40,711 bases of DNA from an uncultured bacterium (GTDB lineage Bacteria; Krumholzibacteriota; Krumholzibacteriia; LZORAL124-64-63), in contig CALEMW010000081.1 of NCBI GenBank assembly GCA_937910695.1, forward strand, positions 1-40,711. Reading direction: 5' to 3'. Every line of letters begins with the position of its first letter. The stretch's first letter is position 1. The notes under the pieces were generated by a model that saw nothing but the letters and a program-made list of their open reading frames with translations, searched no databases and was not told the origin of the DNA. Positions 17,601 to 24,254 of the stretch are shown in pieces. A program made the position numbers and the translations under genes.

Positions 17601-17828
17601 GAGGAATTCCTCGTCGGCATGTTCCCAACGGCTCGCTTCCGATTCGGACCGACGACCGATGCCGTGCCAAAGACGCCGGGCGGCATCGCCCAGCGTCTCA
17701 GTCAGAAAAACACGGCCCGGTGACTGGTCCCTCAGTCCCCGGGCATCGAGATAGGAGCGTTCGGCGCCGCGCAGTTCGCGGCGTTGCAGTCGGGATGTCG
17801 CCTGTGCAAGGGCGTCCCAGTAGTTCAT
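11610..17828 (-). CDS. Giant 2072-aa protein: helical N-terminus, zinc ribbon, and degenerate SF1-type helicase module
   Basis: No known name. One uninterrupted frame of 6.2 kb; ATG at 17828 with AGGAGG upstream, 26 nt after leuS. The first 350 residues look alpha-helical and repeat-like. A zinc ribbon lies at C1161-x2-C1164 and C1177-x2-C1180. The last 430 residues follow the order of an SF1B (Upf1/Dna2-like) helicase, but key residues are gone: P-loop GPRGSGRC (1649-1656) has Arg and Cys for Lys and Ser/Thr; motif II reads VVLGLEQ (about 1729-1735) for VVDEAEQ; motif III-like VLDPHL follows; motif V-like STPDRCGGGG starts near 2018; motif VI-like VATRAQRRLIVL starts at 2047. I infer a non-hydrolysing helicase-like scaffold. 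The middle (350-1150 and 1200-1640) is unassigned. Confidence 0.85.
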   Translation of the reverse strand: MNYWDALAQATSRLQRRELRGAERSYLDARGLRDQSPGRVFLTETLGDAARRLWHGIGRRSESEASRWEHADEEFLTAFARAAEMILHEVDGGMARDLDEAVGLLLSSRLHPVDPGRGAVLLRRLLDDARRRGTLPRFHVLPEVGVLELEDLPGIVSAAADLLDSPVGERAAPAERRAWAEAALAASDDARLGDQERFSGLLGLGRARLMDRGDYALDDVADAYVAHLRTSAAPSVGRDRAQVRAVSLLANIGVLGSAVPRYREALDVMALFEPTDPDTLAEYGHARRLVEQRRLLDRDGVWATLARDGDCWTAVLWLRDRPRDAAVYQSGDPQEPLTAFLAVAGDRILSAEADCPWSRFALGPLQEVLCEPTLDGEGHAAPVVDRPPALVDHPLLGGGFTAGADTAVAAGMAWLRVIERLGRGDVSWRTGLHRLARLGDAAARFVVGFLSPELLPGESWPLVPLGERPAPTLHSAAGGAEAMTSGVIVLEGARAVVASGRPDAVLAGWGGEHDRWRVVLDRPSRLRELTPTLRLRGGGFTLLPADDRVDDPTVQLSTLERLVTGESRPDGGDLLAVFHWTRLCETHNGDLGDFSALRPRRGRGTGVWNLYLDWLTNVRGDLRSAGGLWDQELSVRVAASEVVVGSDAQLDGAVGVLARRWGVDTDRPGAWVFCDSAVIHWRLARRDADLPARLHDRLRPLAHGHLSLLTASSFLRGEVLEHIGSWLGVGSPVTCRSFSDAGGPLLELAGTGADPESRVSLATLVEGVIDTVGRVAHRGVEPLLVASRGSRLYGILASYVRGEFADGNLMPLLSDSASFWSRDVDLHDRPLVITSLESLEAADGFEAVSADPRAWLARDLRRCDAAARRRRLCGLELAAWQAADPVSVTVTDPRWWRELLHQPRGGADLMLLNAADALDAATNGTAVLIDLPTKAKDKNGTVRWLTGQGWIEADGLGLPEALPPPVADDPTDGPASPALLVGDAEAAWFSTLRQAQAWREIGTGGEWLLVIAETPMTGMAELAQSTAAPVASVVKDVRGAPCGPVVWVRPAELEDADVRRKLAIAKPTLIWATDLRNWLPSDHGTGDEYAGAVRFLLRDAAAPLRLHASRLPRAWREAWPDLVERAGSRPVPVRGGDVTVSGAGDDMPVPVIRFGRFTVPCPACHTETELRGEADLCASCGLDILRWLSPSRRRRLHADLLERKLRHLAEREAGDIMSPLCLWVPPRELETWTEALDRIGRPWRRAFSRSLDSSRPDGTWWICLLGDQPLVPAECRHAVMAPPQDAEELAGLRRDCGDQLTLWYHPLELALLDARIGGRTQPATRMPLPDGDVLTPPSSLDPTWCWEGILPEEVQDLVAGLPAARVRRLAGTVHWLGAVTRDDAQVEDERGDRSLVVRHSRVESEYRLEHGRRILPVLLSLLLGGEREGVVSRLDLADLTLDVDDPDLAWCDRMLMALSASAPDDDVPGRPRLLYIPTLGLARSSRRDVGRLGTVEAVIASVLAGAERLAAALAEATEGELDDGATVQLTPLETPSRDLLVAGIVLGAWSLHGRALPGELMTATSLGRRGTVRDAGELARRLVDAQEREREHWLTRLGESWRVGFLESWLGANIVAADPVADLSPDGQQERRLLEFLDAGRPGRRILVGPRGSGRCRAVARVLAAMRTRSDITVLVPDLGWGARFHAIWHEVAAGSEPPRLMVAPGTRDLGRRLDPAVLPRGEGADVLVVLGLEQHPAALRYQLAQRQRDGLLVAVLDPHLFEESWEHLLLTQPETDELIGFDRLIETARDLRDERADWLDMLGTRTRLGKTRNRDRGEVTAMPVTNLDNALGVLDDLCAADGLVAPVEVVAPLLSDLDYLGRGAARRGWLPVYRWELDALLLPGAAQFLAAVCDASALQGSEDGSSLAHAAPHVRGVWLRPMLDARSAAEYEAWLADVDPDITLDVFARRLRRAGWAVDVFASAVSAARLESLVAAAPEESLVRYASRPLLEVWRHAMSGWSGMPASRPSGPVLTLSTPDRCGGGGAATLVHLCSGAEGPRYHYRVATRAQRRLIVLHQAGSPLARDAAES

Positions 17829-17854
17829 GGCCCTCCTGCCGGGCTCGATCGGGG

Positions 17855-20389
17855 TCAGATCACAAAGTTGACCAGCTTGTTGGGAACGACGATCACCTTG
17901 CGGATCACGCTGTCCCCGAGCAGTTCGGGAATGCGCCCGCAGGTGCGGGCCTCGGCCCCCACCGCGTCGCGGTCGGCGTCGCGCGCCGCGTCCATGCGCT
18001 CGCGGATCTTGCCGTTGATCTGGATCACGTAGGTCACGGTGTCGCCGACCAGGAATGCCGGATTCCAGGTTGGCCAGGGGTCGTCGAAAACGTTGTCCCC
18101 TTCACCCAACGTCGACCACAGCTCGGCCCCCAGCGATGGGGCGAAAGGTGCGAGCATCTTGATCAGCGAGCGCAGAGCCTCGGCCGCGTGCTCGTCATCC
18201 AGGCTCAGCACGTTCCGGCCGGCGTAGGCGTAGAGGGCGTTGGTCAGCTCCATGAGTCGGCTCAAGGCCGTGTTGAACTGGAAGCGTTCGACGTCCTGGG
18301 TGCAGCCCTTGATGGAGTTGTGGAGCACGACGCGGAGCGTTCGCCAGCGGGCGTCGCGCTCCTCGGCAGGAATCGGCACCGCGTCGTCGCCGGCGTCGCC
18401 GGCGGGCGACCGAGCCTCGATCGCAGCTTGAACCAATCGCCATACCCGGCTGAGATAACGCCAGATGCCATCGATACCGTCGTCTGTCCAATCGCCGCCT
18501 TCAGCAAACGCGAAGCCGAACATCAGGTAGGTTCGCAGGCAGTCGGTGCCGTAACGCTCCAGATATTCAGCGGGCACCACGGTGTTGCCCTTGCTCTTGG
18601 ACATCTTGGTGCCGTCGCGGGTGATCATGCCCTGATGACGCAGAGAAGCGAAGGGTTCCTCGCTGGGCACCAGACCCAGATCGTAGAGCACCATGTTGAT
18701 GAAGCGCGAGTAGATGAGATGGCCGTAGGCGTGATCGGCGCCGCCGACGTACATGGCCACGGGCATCCAGCGCTTCAACAGCTCGAAATCGAAGGCCGCA
18801 TCTTCGCGGTTAGGCTGGAAATAGCGCAGGTAGTACCAGGAGCTGCAGACAAAGGTGTCCATGGTGTCGGCGTCGCGGCGGGCGTCGCCGCCGCACTGCG
18901 GACACGGCGTCGCCATCCACTCCTCGGCGGCGGCCAAGGGCGACATCCCCTCAGGACGGTAATTCTCAACTGCAGGCAGTTCGAGGGGCAGCTGGTCCTC
19001 GGGCACCGGCACCTCGCCGCAGACCGGGCAGTGCACGATGGGGATCGGTGCCCCCCAGTAGCGCTGCCGCGAGATGATCCAGTCGCGCAGACGGTACTGG
19101 ATGGTGAGCCGGCCCAGGCCCCGCGTTTCAAGCTCAGCAACGATCGCAGCTCCCGCCTCGCGGTTGGGTTGGCCGTCGTAGCCGCCGGAATTTACCATCG
19201 CGCCGTCCCCCGTATGGGCTTCGACGAGTGTCGCCGCGTCCGACTCCCCTGGCGCGATGATGACTCTGCGCACGGGAAGGTCCAGCTCTTGCGCGAAAGC
19301 GAAGTCGCGTTCGTCATGGGCGGGAACAGCCATCACCGCACCGGTGCCGTAGGTGGCGAGCACGTAGTCGGCCACCAGCACGGGCACGCGTTCGCCGTTG
19401 ACCGGATTGACCGCCAAGGCGCCGGTATGGACCCCCGTCTTCGGACGGTCGGTGCTCTGACGGTCGACCTCGCTGAGCCGCGCCGCCTGGCGGCGGTACT
19501 CTCGGACTCCCTCACGGTGAGCGTCGTCGGCGAGGATCTCGGCCAGGGGATGTTCGGGCGCCAAGGCCATGTAGGTCACGCCGAACAGGGTGTCGGGTCG
19601 GGTCGTGAACACGCGCAGGGAGACATCGCCGCCGGCGAGGGTTTCGGTACCCGCGGGCAGATCGCCGTGCACGTCGGACGCCGGCACGGCGAACACGACA
19701 TCGGCGCCGTGACTGCGGCCGACCCAGTTGATCTGCTTCTTCTTCGTCTCCTCGGGCCAATCGAGGCCGGCGAGGTTGTCGATGAGCCGGTCGGCATATT
19801 TCGTGATGCGGAAACACCATTGGGTCAGATTACGGCGTTCGACCTCGCTGCCGTCGCGCTCGCAGCAACCGTCGGTGACCTGTTCGTTGGCCAGGACCGT
19901 CTGGCACGAAGGGCACCAGTTCACCGGCATGGCCGAGCGATAGGCCAACCCGTGGCGCAGCAGGGTCAGGAACAGCCACTGGGTCCACTTGTAGTAGGTC
20001 GGGGTGTGGGTCGCGAGTTCGCTGCGCCAGTCGTACATGGGCGTCAAGGTGCGCAGCTGTTCGCGGATGACCTTGATGTTCGCATCGGTGTGCACGCCGG
20101 GGTGCACGCCGCACTTGATGGCGTAGTTCTCGGCCGGCAGGCCGAAGCTGTCGAACCCGACCGGCTGGAAGACGTTCTTGCCGCGCATGCGTTCGAAGCG
20201 CGCGTAGGTGTCGGCGGGAACGTAGTTGTACCAGTGACCGAGGTGCAGTTTGTCGCCCGAGGGATAGGAGAACATGCTCAGCACGTAGCAGGGCTCGCGC
20301 TCGGAATCCCAGTCCGTACGGCCGTCGCCGCTTTCCTCCCAGCGCCGGGCCCAGCGTGCCTCGATCGCCTTGAAATCGTAGTCGGCCAT
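17855..20389 (-). CDS. leuS: Leucyl-tRNA synthetase
   Basis: Charges tRNA-Leu and edits mischarged products. 844 aa. The class I signature HLGH is at 49-52, in the WYNY context typical of the Bacteroidetes/planctomycete-type LeuS. The CP1 editing domain contains TTRPDTLFGVTYM. A CxxC...CxxC zinc-knuckle-like stretch occurs near MPVNWCPSCQT and again in PCPQCGG. KMSKS starts at Lys595, and the tRNA-binding C-terminal domain ends in VVPNKLVNFVI. The start ATG at 20389 (MADYDFKAIEARW) matches the family; the frame extends 24 codons further without a good start. First gene of leuS-giant gene. Confidence 0.97.
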   Translation of the reverse strand: MADYDFKAIEARWARRWEESGDGRTDWDSEREPCYVLSMFSYPSGDKLHLGHWYNYVPADTYARFERMRGKNVFQPVGFDSFGLPAENYAIKCGVHPGVHTDANIKVIREQLRTLTPMYDWRSELATHTPTYYKWTQWLFLTLLRHGLAYRSAMPVNWCPSCQTVLANEQVTDGCCERDGSEVERRNLTQWCFRITKYADRLIDNLAGLDWPEETKKKQINWVGRSHGADVVFAVPASDVHGDLPAGTETLAGGDVSLRVFTTRPDTLFGVTYMALAPEHPLAEILADDAHREGVREYRRQAARLSEVDRQSTDRPKTGVHTGALAVNPVNGERVPVLVADYVLATYGTGAVMAVPAHDERDFAFAQELDLPVRRVIIAPGESDAATLVEAHTGDGAMVNSGGYDGQPNREAGAAIVAELETRGLGRLTIQYRLRDWIISRQRYWGAPIPIVHCPVCGEVPVPEDQLPLELPAVENYRPEGMSPLAAAEEWMATPCPQCGGDARRDADTMDTFVCSSWYYLRYFQPNREDAAFDFELLKRWMPVAMYVGGADHAYGHLIYSRFINMVLYDLGLVPSEEPFASLRHQGMITRDGTKMSKSKGNTVVPAEYLERYGTDCLRTYLMFGFAFAEGGDWTDDGIDGIWRYLSRVWRLVQAAIEARSPAGDAGDDAVPIPAEERDARWRTLRVVLHNSIKGCTQDVERFQFNTALSRLMELTNALYAYAGRNVLSLDDEHAAEALRSLIKMLAPFAPSLGAELWSTLGEGDNVFDDPWPTWNPAFLVGDTVTYVIQINGKIRERMDAARDADRDAVGAEARTCGRIPELLGDSVIRKVIVVPNKLVNFVI

Positions 20390-20544
20390 CTGTCTTCGTC
20401 CTCGGGGAGCCGGTCGGACCGGCGCGTTGGTCGTGCACGGATGTCGTTGAACTGCGTGCATCGAGCAAGCAGTCGCGCCACATTAACCGTGATTCCGGGA
20501 CCACGCCAGCCCAATATGACCGTCGTCTCGTCTCTTGGGACGCC

Positions 20545-20913
20545 TCAGAAGACCCCCCTCAACAAACGCACCCGGATCTCGCCAAGTGCCTCGTTCACCT
20601 CGACGGCGGCGACGTCGAAACGATATTCCGCCACACCCGCAACCGGATGATCGCCGAGAAAAGACCTCGCTACTTTGCGGATGCGCTGCACCCTCGCCGC
20701 CGTCACCGACTCTTCAGGTCGTCCGCACGCCGTACCGCGGCGGGTCTTGACTTCGCAGAACACGAGGACCTCGCCACAGCGCAGTACCAGGTCCAATTCG
20801 CCGGCGGCGTTGCGCCAGCGGCGCGCCACGCAGGAGAATCCGAGAGCCGCATACGCGGACGCGGCGAGGTCTTCACCGCAGCGGCCGAGGATCTGACGGT
20901 CGACGTTGATCAT
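20545..20913 (-). CDS. yraN: YraN/UPF0102 family nuclease-like protein
   Basis: 122 aa, full length for the family. The restriction-endonuclease-like core is visible: GRCGEDLAASAYAALGF helix, RNAAGELDLVLR, then FCEVKTRRG (Glu and Lys of the metal site). The family is predicted to act on nucleic acid, probably recombination intermediates; the role is not settled. GTG at 20916 and ATG at 20913 are both possible starts. It follows rnhB, the classic rplS-rnhB-yraN order, and is the last gene of the ffh operon. Confidence 0.92.
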   Translation of the reverse strand: MINVDRQILGRCGEDLAASAYAALGFSCVARRWRNAAGELDLVLRCGEVLVFCEVKTRRGTACGRPEESVTAARVQRIRKVARSFLGDHPVAGVAEYRFDVAAVEVNEALGEIRVRLLRGVF

Positions 20914-20948
20914 CACAACAGCTTGTCCGGAAGGAGCGGGGGGAGAAT

Positions 20949-21587
20949 CTACCAGAGGGCGCCCTGGCCGAGTTCGGCCACTGGGCGGAAGGTACGACGA
21001 TGGATCGGAGACGGTCCCAAGATACGGAGCGCCGCGAGATGCTCTGGAGCACCGTAACCCTTGTGGCCGGCGAAGCCATAACCGGGCCAGCGCGTGTCCA
21101 TCTCGACCATCAACCGATCACGGACGACCTTGGCCACGATCGAGGCGGCCGCGATCGAGGCGCTGCGGCCGTCGCCACCGATGAGACAGCGTGAGGGCAT
21201 CGTCAGGTCCGGCGCATGGACCCCATCGACCAGCACGACCTCGGGCCTCAGGTTGAGCAGTCCCACGGCGCCGGCCATGGCTTCGAGGCTGGCCCGCAGG
21301 ATGTTGATCTCATCGATGCGTTTCGGGGATACGGCGAAGGCGCCCCAACTCAGGGCGCCCTCGACGATGACATCATAGAGCGCGTCGCGACGACGCGCCG
21401 TGAGTCGTTTGGAGTCGTCCAAACCCTGCGGGCACCAGCCAGCCGGCAGAACGACCGCCCCCGCAACCACGGGACCGGCCAGGCAACCGCGCCCGGCCTC
21501 GTCTACGCCGGCGACCGGTCCACAAAAGGAACCGTCGGCAGCGAGAGCGAGATCGAAGGCGGCCAGGTCGGCCTGCGGTCGGCTCAC
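20949..21587 (-). CDS. rnhB: Ribonuclease HII
   Basis: Cleaves RNA in RNA-DNA hybrids and starts removal of single ribonucleotides from DNA. 212 aa. GVDEAGRG near residue 27 supplies the first Asp-Glu metal ligands; LDDSKRL, VVLVDG and a later DxR-containing ASIVAKVVRD segment complete the active site. The start is GTG at 21587 in a GTGA overlap with the rplS stop. Confidence 0.96.
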   Translation of the reverse strand: MSRPQADLAAFDLALAADGSFCGPVAGVDEAGRGCLAGPVVAGAVVLPAGWCPQGLDDSKRLTARRRDALYDVIVEGALSWGAFAVSPKRIDEINILRASLEAMAGAVGLLNLRPEVVLVDGVHAPDLTMPSRCLIGGDGRSASIAAASIVAKVVRDRLMVEMDTRWPGYGFAGHKGYGAPEHLAALRILGPSPIHRRTFRPVAELGQGALW

Positions 21588-21943
21588 TTCTTCTTGTAGA
21601 CCCGACGCTCGCGGATACGGGCCTTCTTGCCCGTCAACGCACGCAGATAGTACAGCTTGGCCCGGCGAACCCGGCCGAAGCGCACCACGTCGATGCCCGT
21701 CAGGTTCGGCGATTCGAGGGGAAGCACACGCTCCACCGCGACGCCGTTGCTGATCTTGCGTACGGTGATCGCCTTCTCGTTGGCGGTCCCGCGCTGGGCG
21801 ATGACCACGCCCTCATAGTTCTGGATCCTGGTCTTGCCGCCCTCGCGGATCTGCATCTTGCAACGGATCGTGTCGCCGATGCCGAACTCGGGCAGATCGT
21901 TCCGGGCGTTTTCCTGCCGGATCGAGTCGATGATATTGCTCAT
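21584..21943 (-). CDS. rplS: 50S ribosomal protein L19
   Basis: 119 aa, standard length, binding at the 30S-50S interface. The N-terminus MSNIIDSIRQENARNDLPEFGIGD, the IQNYEGVVIAQRG core and the basic C-terminus (KARIRERRVYKKK) are characteristic. The start ATG at 21943 has AGGAGG upstream. A 104-nt leader separates it from trmD and contains a hairpin (21963-21986). Confidence 0.97.
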   Translation of the reverse strand: MSNIIDSIRQENARNDLPEFGIGDTIRCKMQIREGGKTRIQNYEGVVIAQRGTANEKAITVRKISNGVAVERVLPLESPNLTGIDVVRFGRVRRAKLYYLRALTGKKARIRERRVYKKK

Positions 21944-21962
21944 CGTCGAGCCTCCTGTGTCA

Positions 21963-21986
21963 CCGGCCGGGATCGTCCCGGACCGG
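21963..21986 (-). promoter_or_regulatory. Hairpin in the rplS leader
   Basis: An interrupted inverted repeat, CCGG-2-GGGA-3-TCCC-3-CCGG, lies 20-43 nt upstream of the L19 start, close to its Shine-Dalgarno. Ribosomal protein leaders often carry autoregulatory structures; here only the hairpin is seen, so a regulatory role is inference. Confidence 0.3.
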
Positions 21987-22047
21987 AATCGTGGCCTCGC
22001 GTCGTCGCCGGGGGCGTTGACGACGCCGCGTTGATCGCTTCGTCTCG

Positions 22048-22752
22048 TCAATCATCGTCCAACAGGTCGGGACGCCGCTGCCGCGTCCGCGCGAGGGACT
22101 GCTCGCGCCGCCACGCCTCTATCTTGGCGTGGTGTCCCGACATGAGCACCTCGGGTATCTCTAGCCCCCGGAAGTCGGGCGGGCGCGTGTACCAGGGGCA
22201 CTCCAGGCGGCCTGCGAGGGCCGCCGTGAAACTGTCCTGCTCCGCCGAGTCGCTGTTGCCCAGCACCCCGGGGATCCTGCGGACCAGAGCGTCGATCACC
22301 ACCAGCGCGGGCAGCTCGCCACCGGTCAGGACGTAATCACCGATGGACACCTCGCGCGGGCACAGCAGTTCGATGGCCCGCTCGTCGATGCCCTTGTAGT
22401 GGCCGCAGAGAAGAATGATCTCTCCCGCTCCACTCGCCAGGTCCAGGAGTTCCAGGACCAGACCTTCATCCAGGCGCTCCCCTTGCGGCGTCATCAGCAG
22501 CACGGGTGCATCGTCGTTCTCACGAGTCGCCTCGACCGCCTCGACGATCGGCGGCGCCATCATGATCATGCCGGCGCCGCCCCCGTAGGGGTAGTCGTCG
22601 ACGGTGCGGTGCTTGTCCACCGCGAAATCCCGGATGTCGACCACCGTGTAGTCGACCTGGCCTTGGCGGGCCGCCCGGCCCAGAATGCTCGTTTCCAGCA
22701 CTGCCCGGATCATGTCCGGGAAGAGCGTGAGCACCTTAACCGAGAGCGACAT
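22048..22752 (-). CDS. trmD: tRNA (guanine-37-N1)-methyltransferase
   Basis: Methylates G37 of tRNAs with G36, preventing +1 frameshifts. 234 aa, SPOUT fold. VLTLFPDM at the N-terminus, DYPYGGGAGM near 53-62, LLCGHYKGIDER and the trefoil-knot segment SIGDYVLTGGELPALVVIDA are diagnostic. The start ATG at 22752 overlaps the rimM end by 17 nt. Standard rpsP-rimM-trmD-rplS order, with khpA inserted before rimM. Confidence 0.97.
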   Translation of the reverse strand: MSLSVKVLTLFPDMIRAVLETSILGRAARQGQVDYTVVDIRDFAVDKHRTVDDYPYGGGAGMIMMAPPIVEAVEATRENDDAPVLLMTPQGERLDEGLVLELLDLASGAGEIILLCGHYKGIDERAIELLCPREVSIGDYVLTGGELPALVVIDALVRRIPGVLGNSDSAEQDSFTAALAGRLECPWYTRPPDFRGLEIPEVLMSGHHAKIEAWRREQSLARTRQRRPDLLDDD

Positions 22753-23260
22753 CCAGCAACCCTTCCGGCAGCGTGACGGTCAAAGGACCGTCGAGGCCGT
22801 CCTCGGCCACCAAGATGGCCGGCACGGCGGGAATCATGATTTCCGCCAGTCCACGCGGAACAATCAGGGTGTACTGGGCTCCGTAGAGACGGACCTCGTC
22901 CACCTCGCCCAGAAGCTCACCTTCACTGGTCACGACATTTCGGCCGAGCCAGCGAAACGGCAGCCCCCGCGGGGGTTTTGGGAAATCGGGATCGGCGTAA
23001 CGGCTCCGGAGGAAGCCCACCGTCCGACCCACCATCCCTTCCGCTTCATCCCGATTGCTCGCATCGTCGGTCAGGACGACGTAGCACGGACCATGAACAC
23101 GCCAACGTTCGCAATGGACGGGCCGCTGATCCTCCCAGAGGAGATCTTCCGTCCCAAGCAAAGGCTCGTACCAGTCGATCAGAGGATAGAGCTTCAGCTC
23201 CCCCTTGAGGCCGACCGCCTTGACGACCTCGGCCACTGGTACGAACTCGTTTCGGCTCAT
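22736..23260 (-). CDS. rimM: Ribosome maturation factor RimM
   Basis: Assists 30S head maturation with S19. 174 aa. The N-terminal RimM barrel has VVKAVGLKGELKLYPL; the C-terminal PRC-barrel has LLGEVDEVRLYGAQYTLIV and the conserved MIPAVPAILV. The start ATG at 23260 is one nucleotide after the khpA stop; a longer upstream frame is Arg-rich and is a shadow of khpA. Confidence 0.95.
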   Translation of the reverse strand: MSRNEFVPVAEVVKAVGLKGELKLYPLIDWYEPLLGTEDLLWEDQRPVHCERWRVHGPCYVVLTDDASNRDEAEGMVGRTVGFLRSRYADPDFPKPPRGLPFRWLGRNVVTSEGELLGEVDEVRLYGAQYTLIVPRGLAEIMIPAVPAILVAEDGLDGPLTVTLPEGLLDVALG

Positions 23261-23261
23261 G

Positions 23262-23576
23262 TCATTCGTCCTCGCCGGCCTCCGCCTCACCCGCGGCCGC
23301 CTCGATCGGTGCGGGGGCCTCGTCGGCCACCTCGTCCGTGTCGGCGATCTCAAGGGTGTAACGTCGGTTGTCCCGGCGACCGATCACATCGAGGAACGTG
23401 CGCAAGGCGTTGGCGGTCTGACCGCCGCGGCCGATGATGGCGCCTTGATCCTCTGGGTGCACATGCACCTCGAAGATCACTTCGTTCCCCCGATCCAGAG
23501 GTCGGATCCGCACCTCATCGGGGTGATCGACCACGTTCACGGCGATGTGTGCGACAAAATCCAACGCGTTCTTCAT
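23262..23576 (-). CDS. khpA: KH-domain RNA-binding protein KhpA, with acidic tail
   Basis: 104 aa. A single type II KH domain occupies about residues 1-78; the GxxG loop reads GRGG in IIGRGGQTANALR. KhpA proteins bind RNA widely, and in some species work with KhpB/Jag. The last 25 residues are Glu/Ala-rich (for example EAAAGEAEAGEDE), longer than usual for a family of about 75-80 aa. It lies between rpsP (5-nt gap) and rimM (1-nt gap), the normal position. Confidence 0.93.
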   Translation of the reverse strand: MKNALDFVAHIAVNVVDHPDEVRIRPLDRGNEVIFEVHVHPEDQGAIIGRGGQTANALRTFLDVIGRRDNRRYTLEIADTDEVADEAPAPIEAAAGEAEAGEDE

Positions 23577-23581
23577 GGCTT

Positions 23582-24142
23582 CTAGCTCTCTTCGCCTGAG
23601 CCGATTTCTTCGGCCGGAGCTTCTTCAGCGTCGCCTTCAGCCTCTACGGCTTCGGCTGCAGCAGCGGCTTCCTCGGCGGCCTTGGCGGCCTTGGCGGCGG
23701 CGGCTTCGGCAGCAGCCTCGGCGGCGGCCTTCTTCTCGGCCTCTTGCTTGGCCTTGATGTCGGCTTCCTTGGCCTTGGCGGCGGCGACGACCTTGTTCTT
23801 GACCTTGGCCTCGGCGCGGTTGGTGCTGTCAACCTTCCAGGCGGCGACCTTGGCGTCGACCTCGTCCTTGGCCAGGCCCTGACGCATCAGCTCCCAGCGG
23901 TAGAGGATGCCTTCACTCCGGATCAGGGAGTGGGCGGTCGGCGACGTGGTTGCGCCCTTCTTCAGCCAGGCGACGATTTCTTCGTCGTGCAGGCTGACCT
24001 CGAGAGGATCGGCGAACGGGTTGTAAAAGCCCAGGTTCGCGATGAAGGCGCCGTCACGGCGTGTGCGGCTGTCGGTCACGACGAGGCGGTAGAAGGGACG
24101 CTTCTTCCGGCCCATGCGTGTCAGGCGGATGGTGGTCGACAC
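23582..24142 (-). CDS. rpsP: 30S ribosomal protein S16 with long C-terminal Ala/Lys/Glu extension
   Basis: Residues 1-90 are typical S16: IRLTRMGRKKRPFYRLVVTDSR at the start, then FIANLGFYNP and a DEEIVAWLKKGATTSPTAHSLI segment. The family is usually 80-90 aa, but this protein is 186 aa. From about residue 95 it continues with a low-complexity, probably helical or coiled-coil tail rich in Ala, Lys and Glu, ending in an acidic EEAPAEE stretch. Similar tails are known on S16 of some Bacteroidetes and relatives. The start is GTG at 24142 with CGGAGG 6 nt upstream. Confidence 0.95.
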   Translation of the reverse strand: MSTTIRLTRMGRKKRPFYRLVVTDSRTRRDGAFIANLGFYNPFADPLEVSLHDEEIVAWLKKGATTSPTAHSLIRSEGILYRWELMRQGLAKDEVDAKVAAWKVDSTNRAEAKVKNKVVAAAKAKEADIKAKQEAEKKAAAEAAAEAAAAKAAKAAEEAAAAAEAVEAEGDAEEAPAEEIGSGEES

Positions 24143-24254
24143 GTTGTACCTCCGGTTCTGTGTCGGTTCCCGACGGCCACTCGGCGCGTCGGACGCGGTT
24201 TCTTCAGGCGGAAGCGGCCAAAGATACGCTTCGAGCCGGCCGTTGCCAAGCTCG

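Noticed and set aside
11610..17828. Giant protein as a CHAT (caspase-like) or TPR-CHAT defence protein
   Set aside because: The helical N-terminus and segments near residues 640-740 are loosely reminiscent, but no His/Cys catalytic pair (ACHG, SACxTG) is present.
20409..20423. T-box or attenuator upstream of leuS
   Set aside because: GCCGGT-CGG-ACCGGC is a simple 6-bp hairpin without T-box sequence, specifier loop or terminator.
17720..20650. 976-codon open frame on the plus strand opposite leuS
   Set aside because: It is the antisense of leuS and yraN, which are certain. It has no family motif and arises from high GC at third positions of the real genes.
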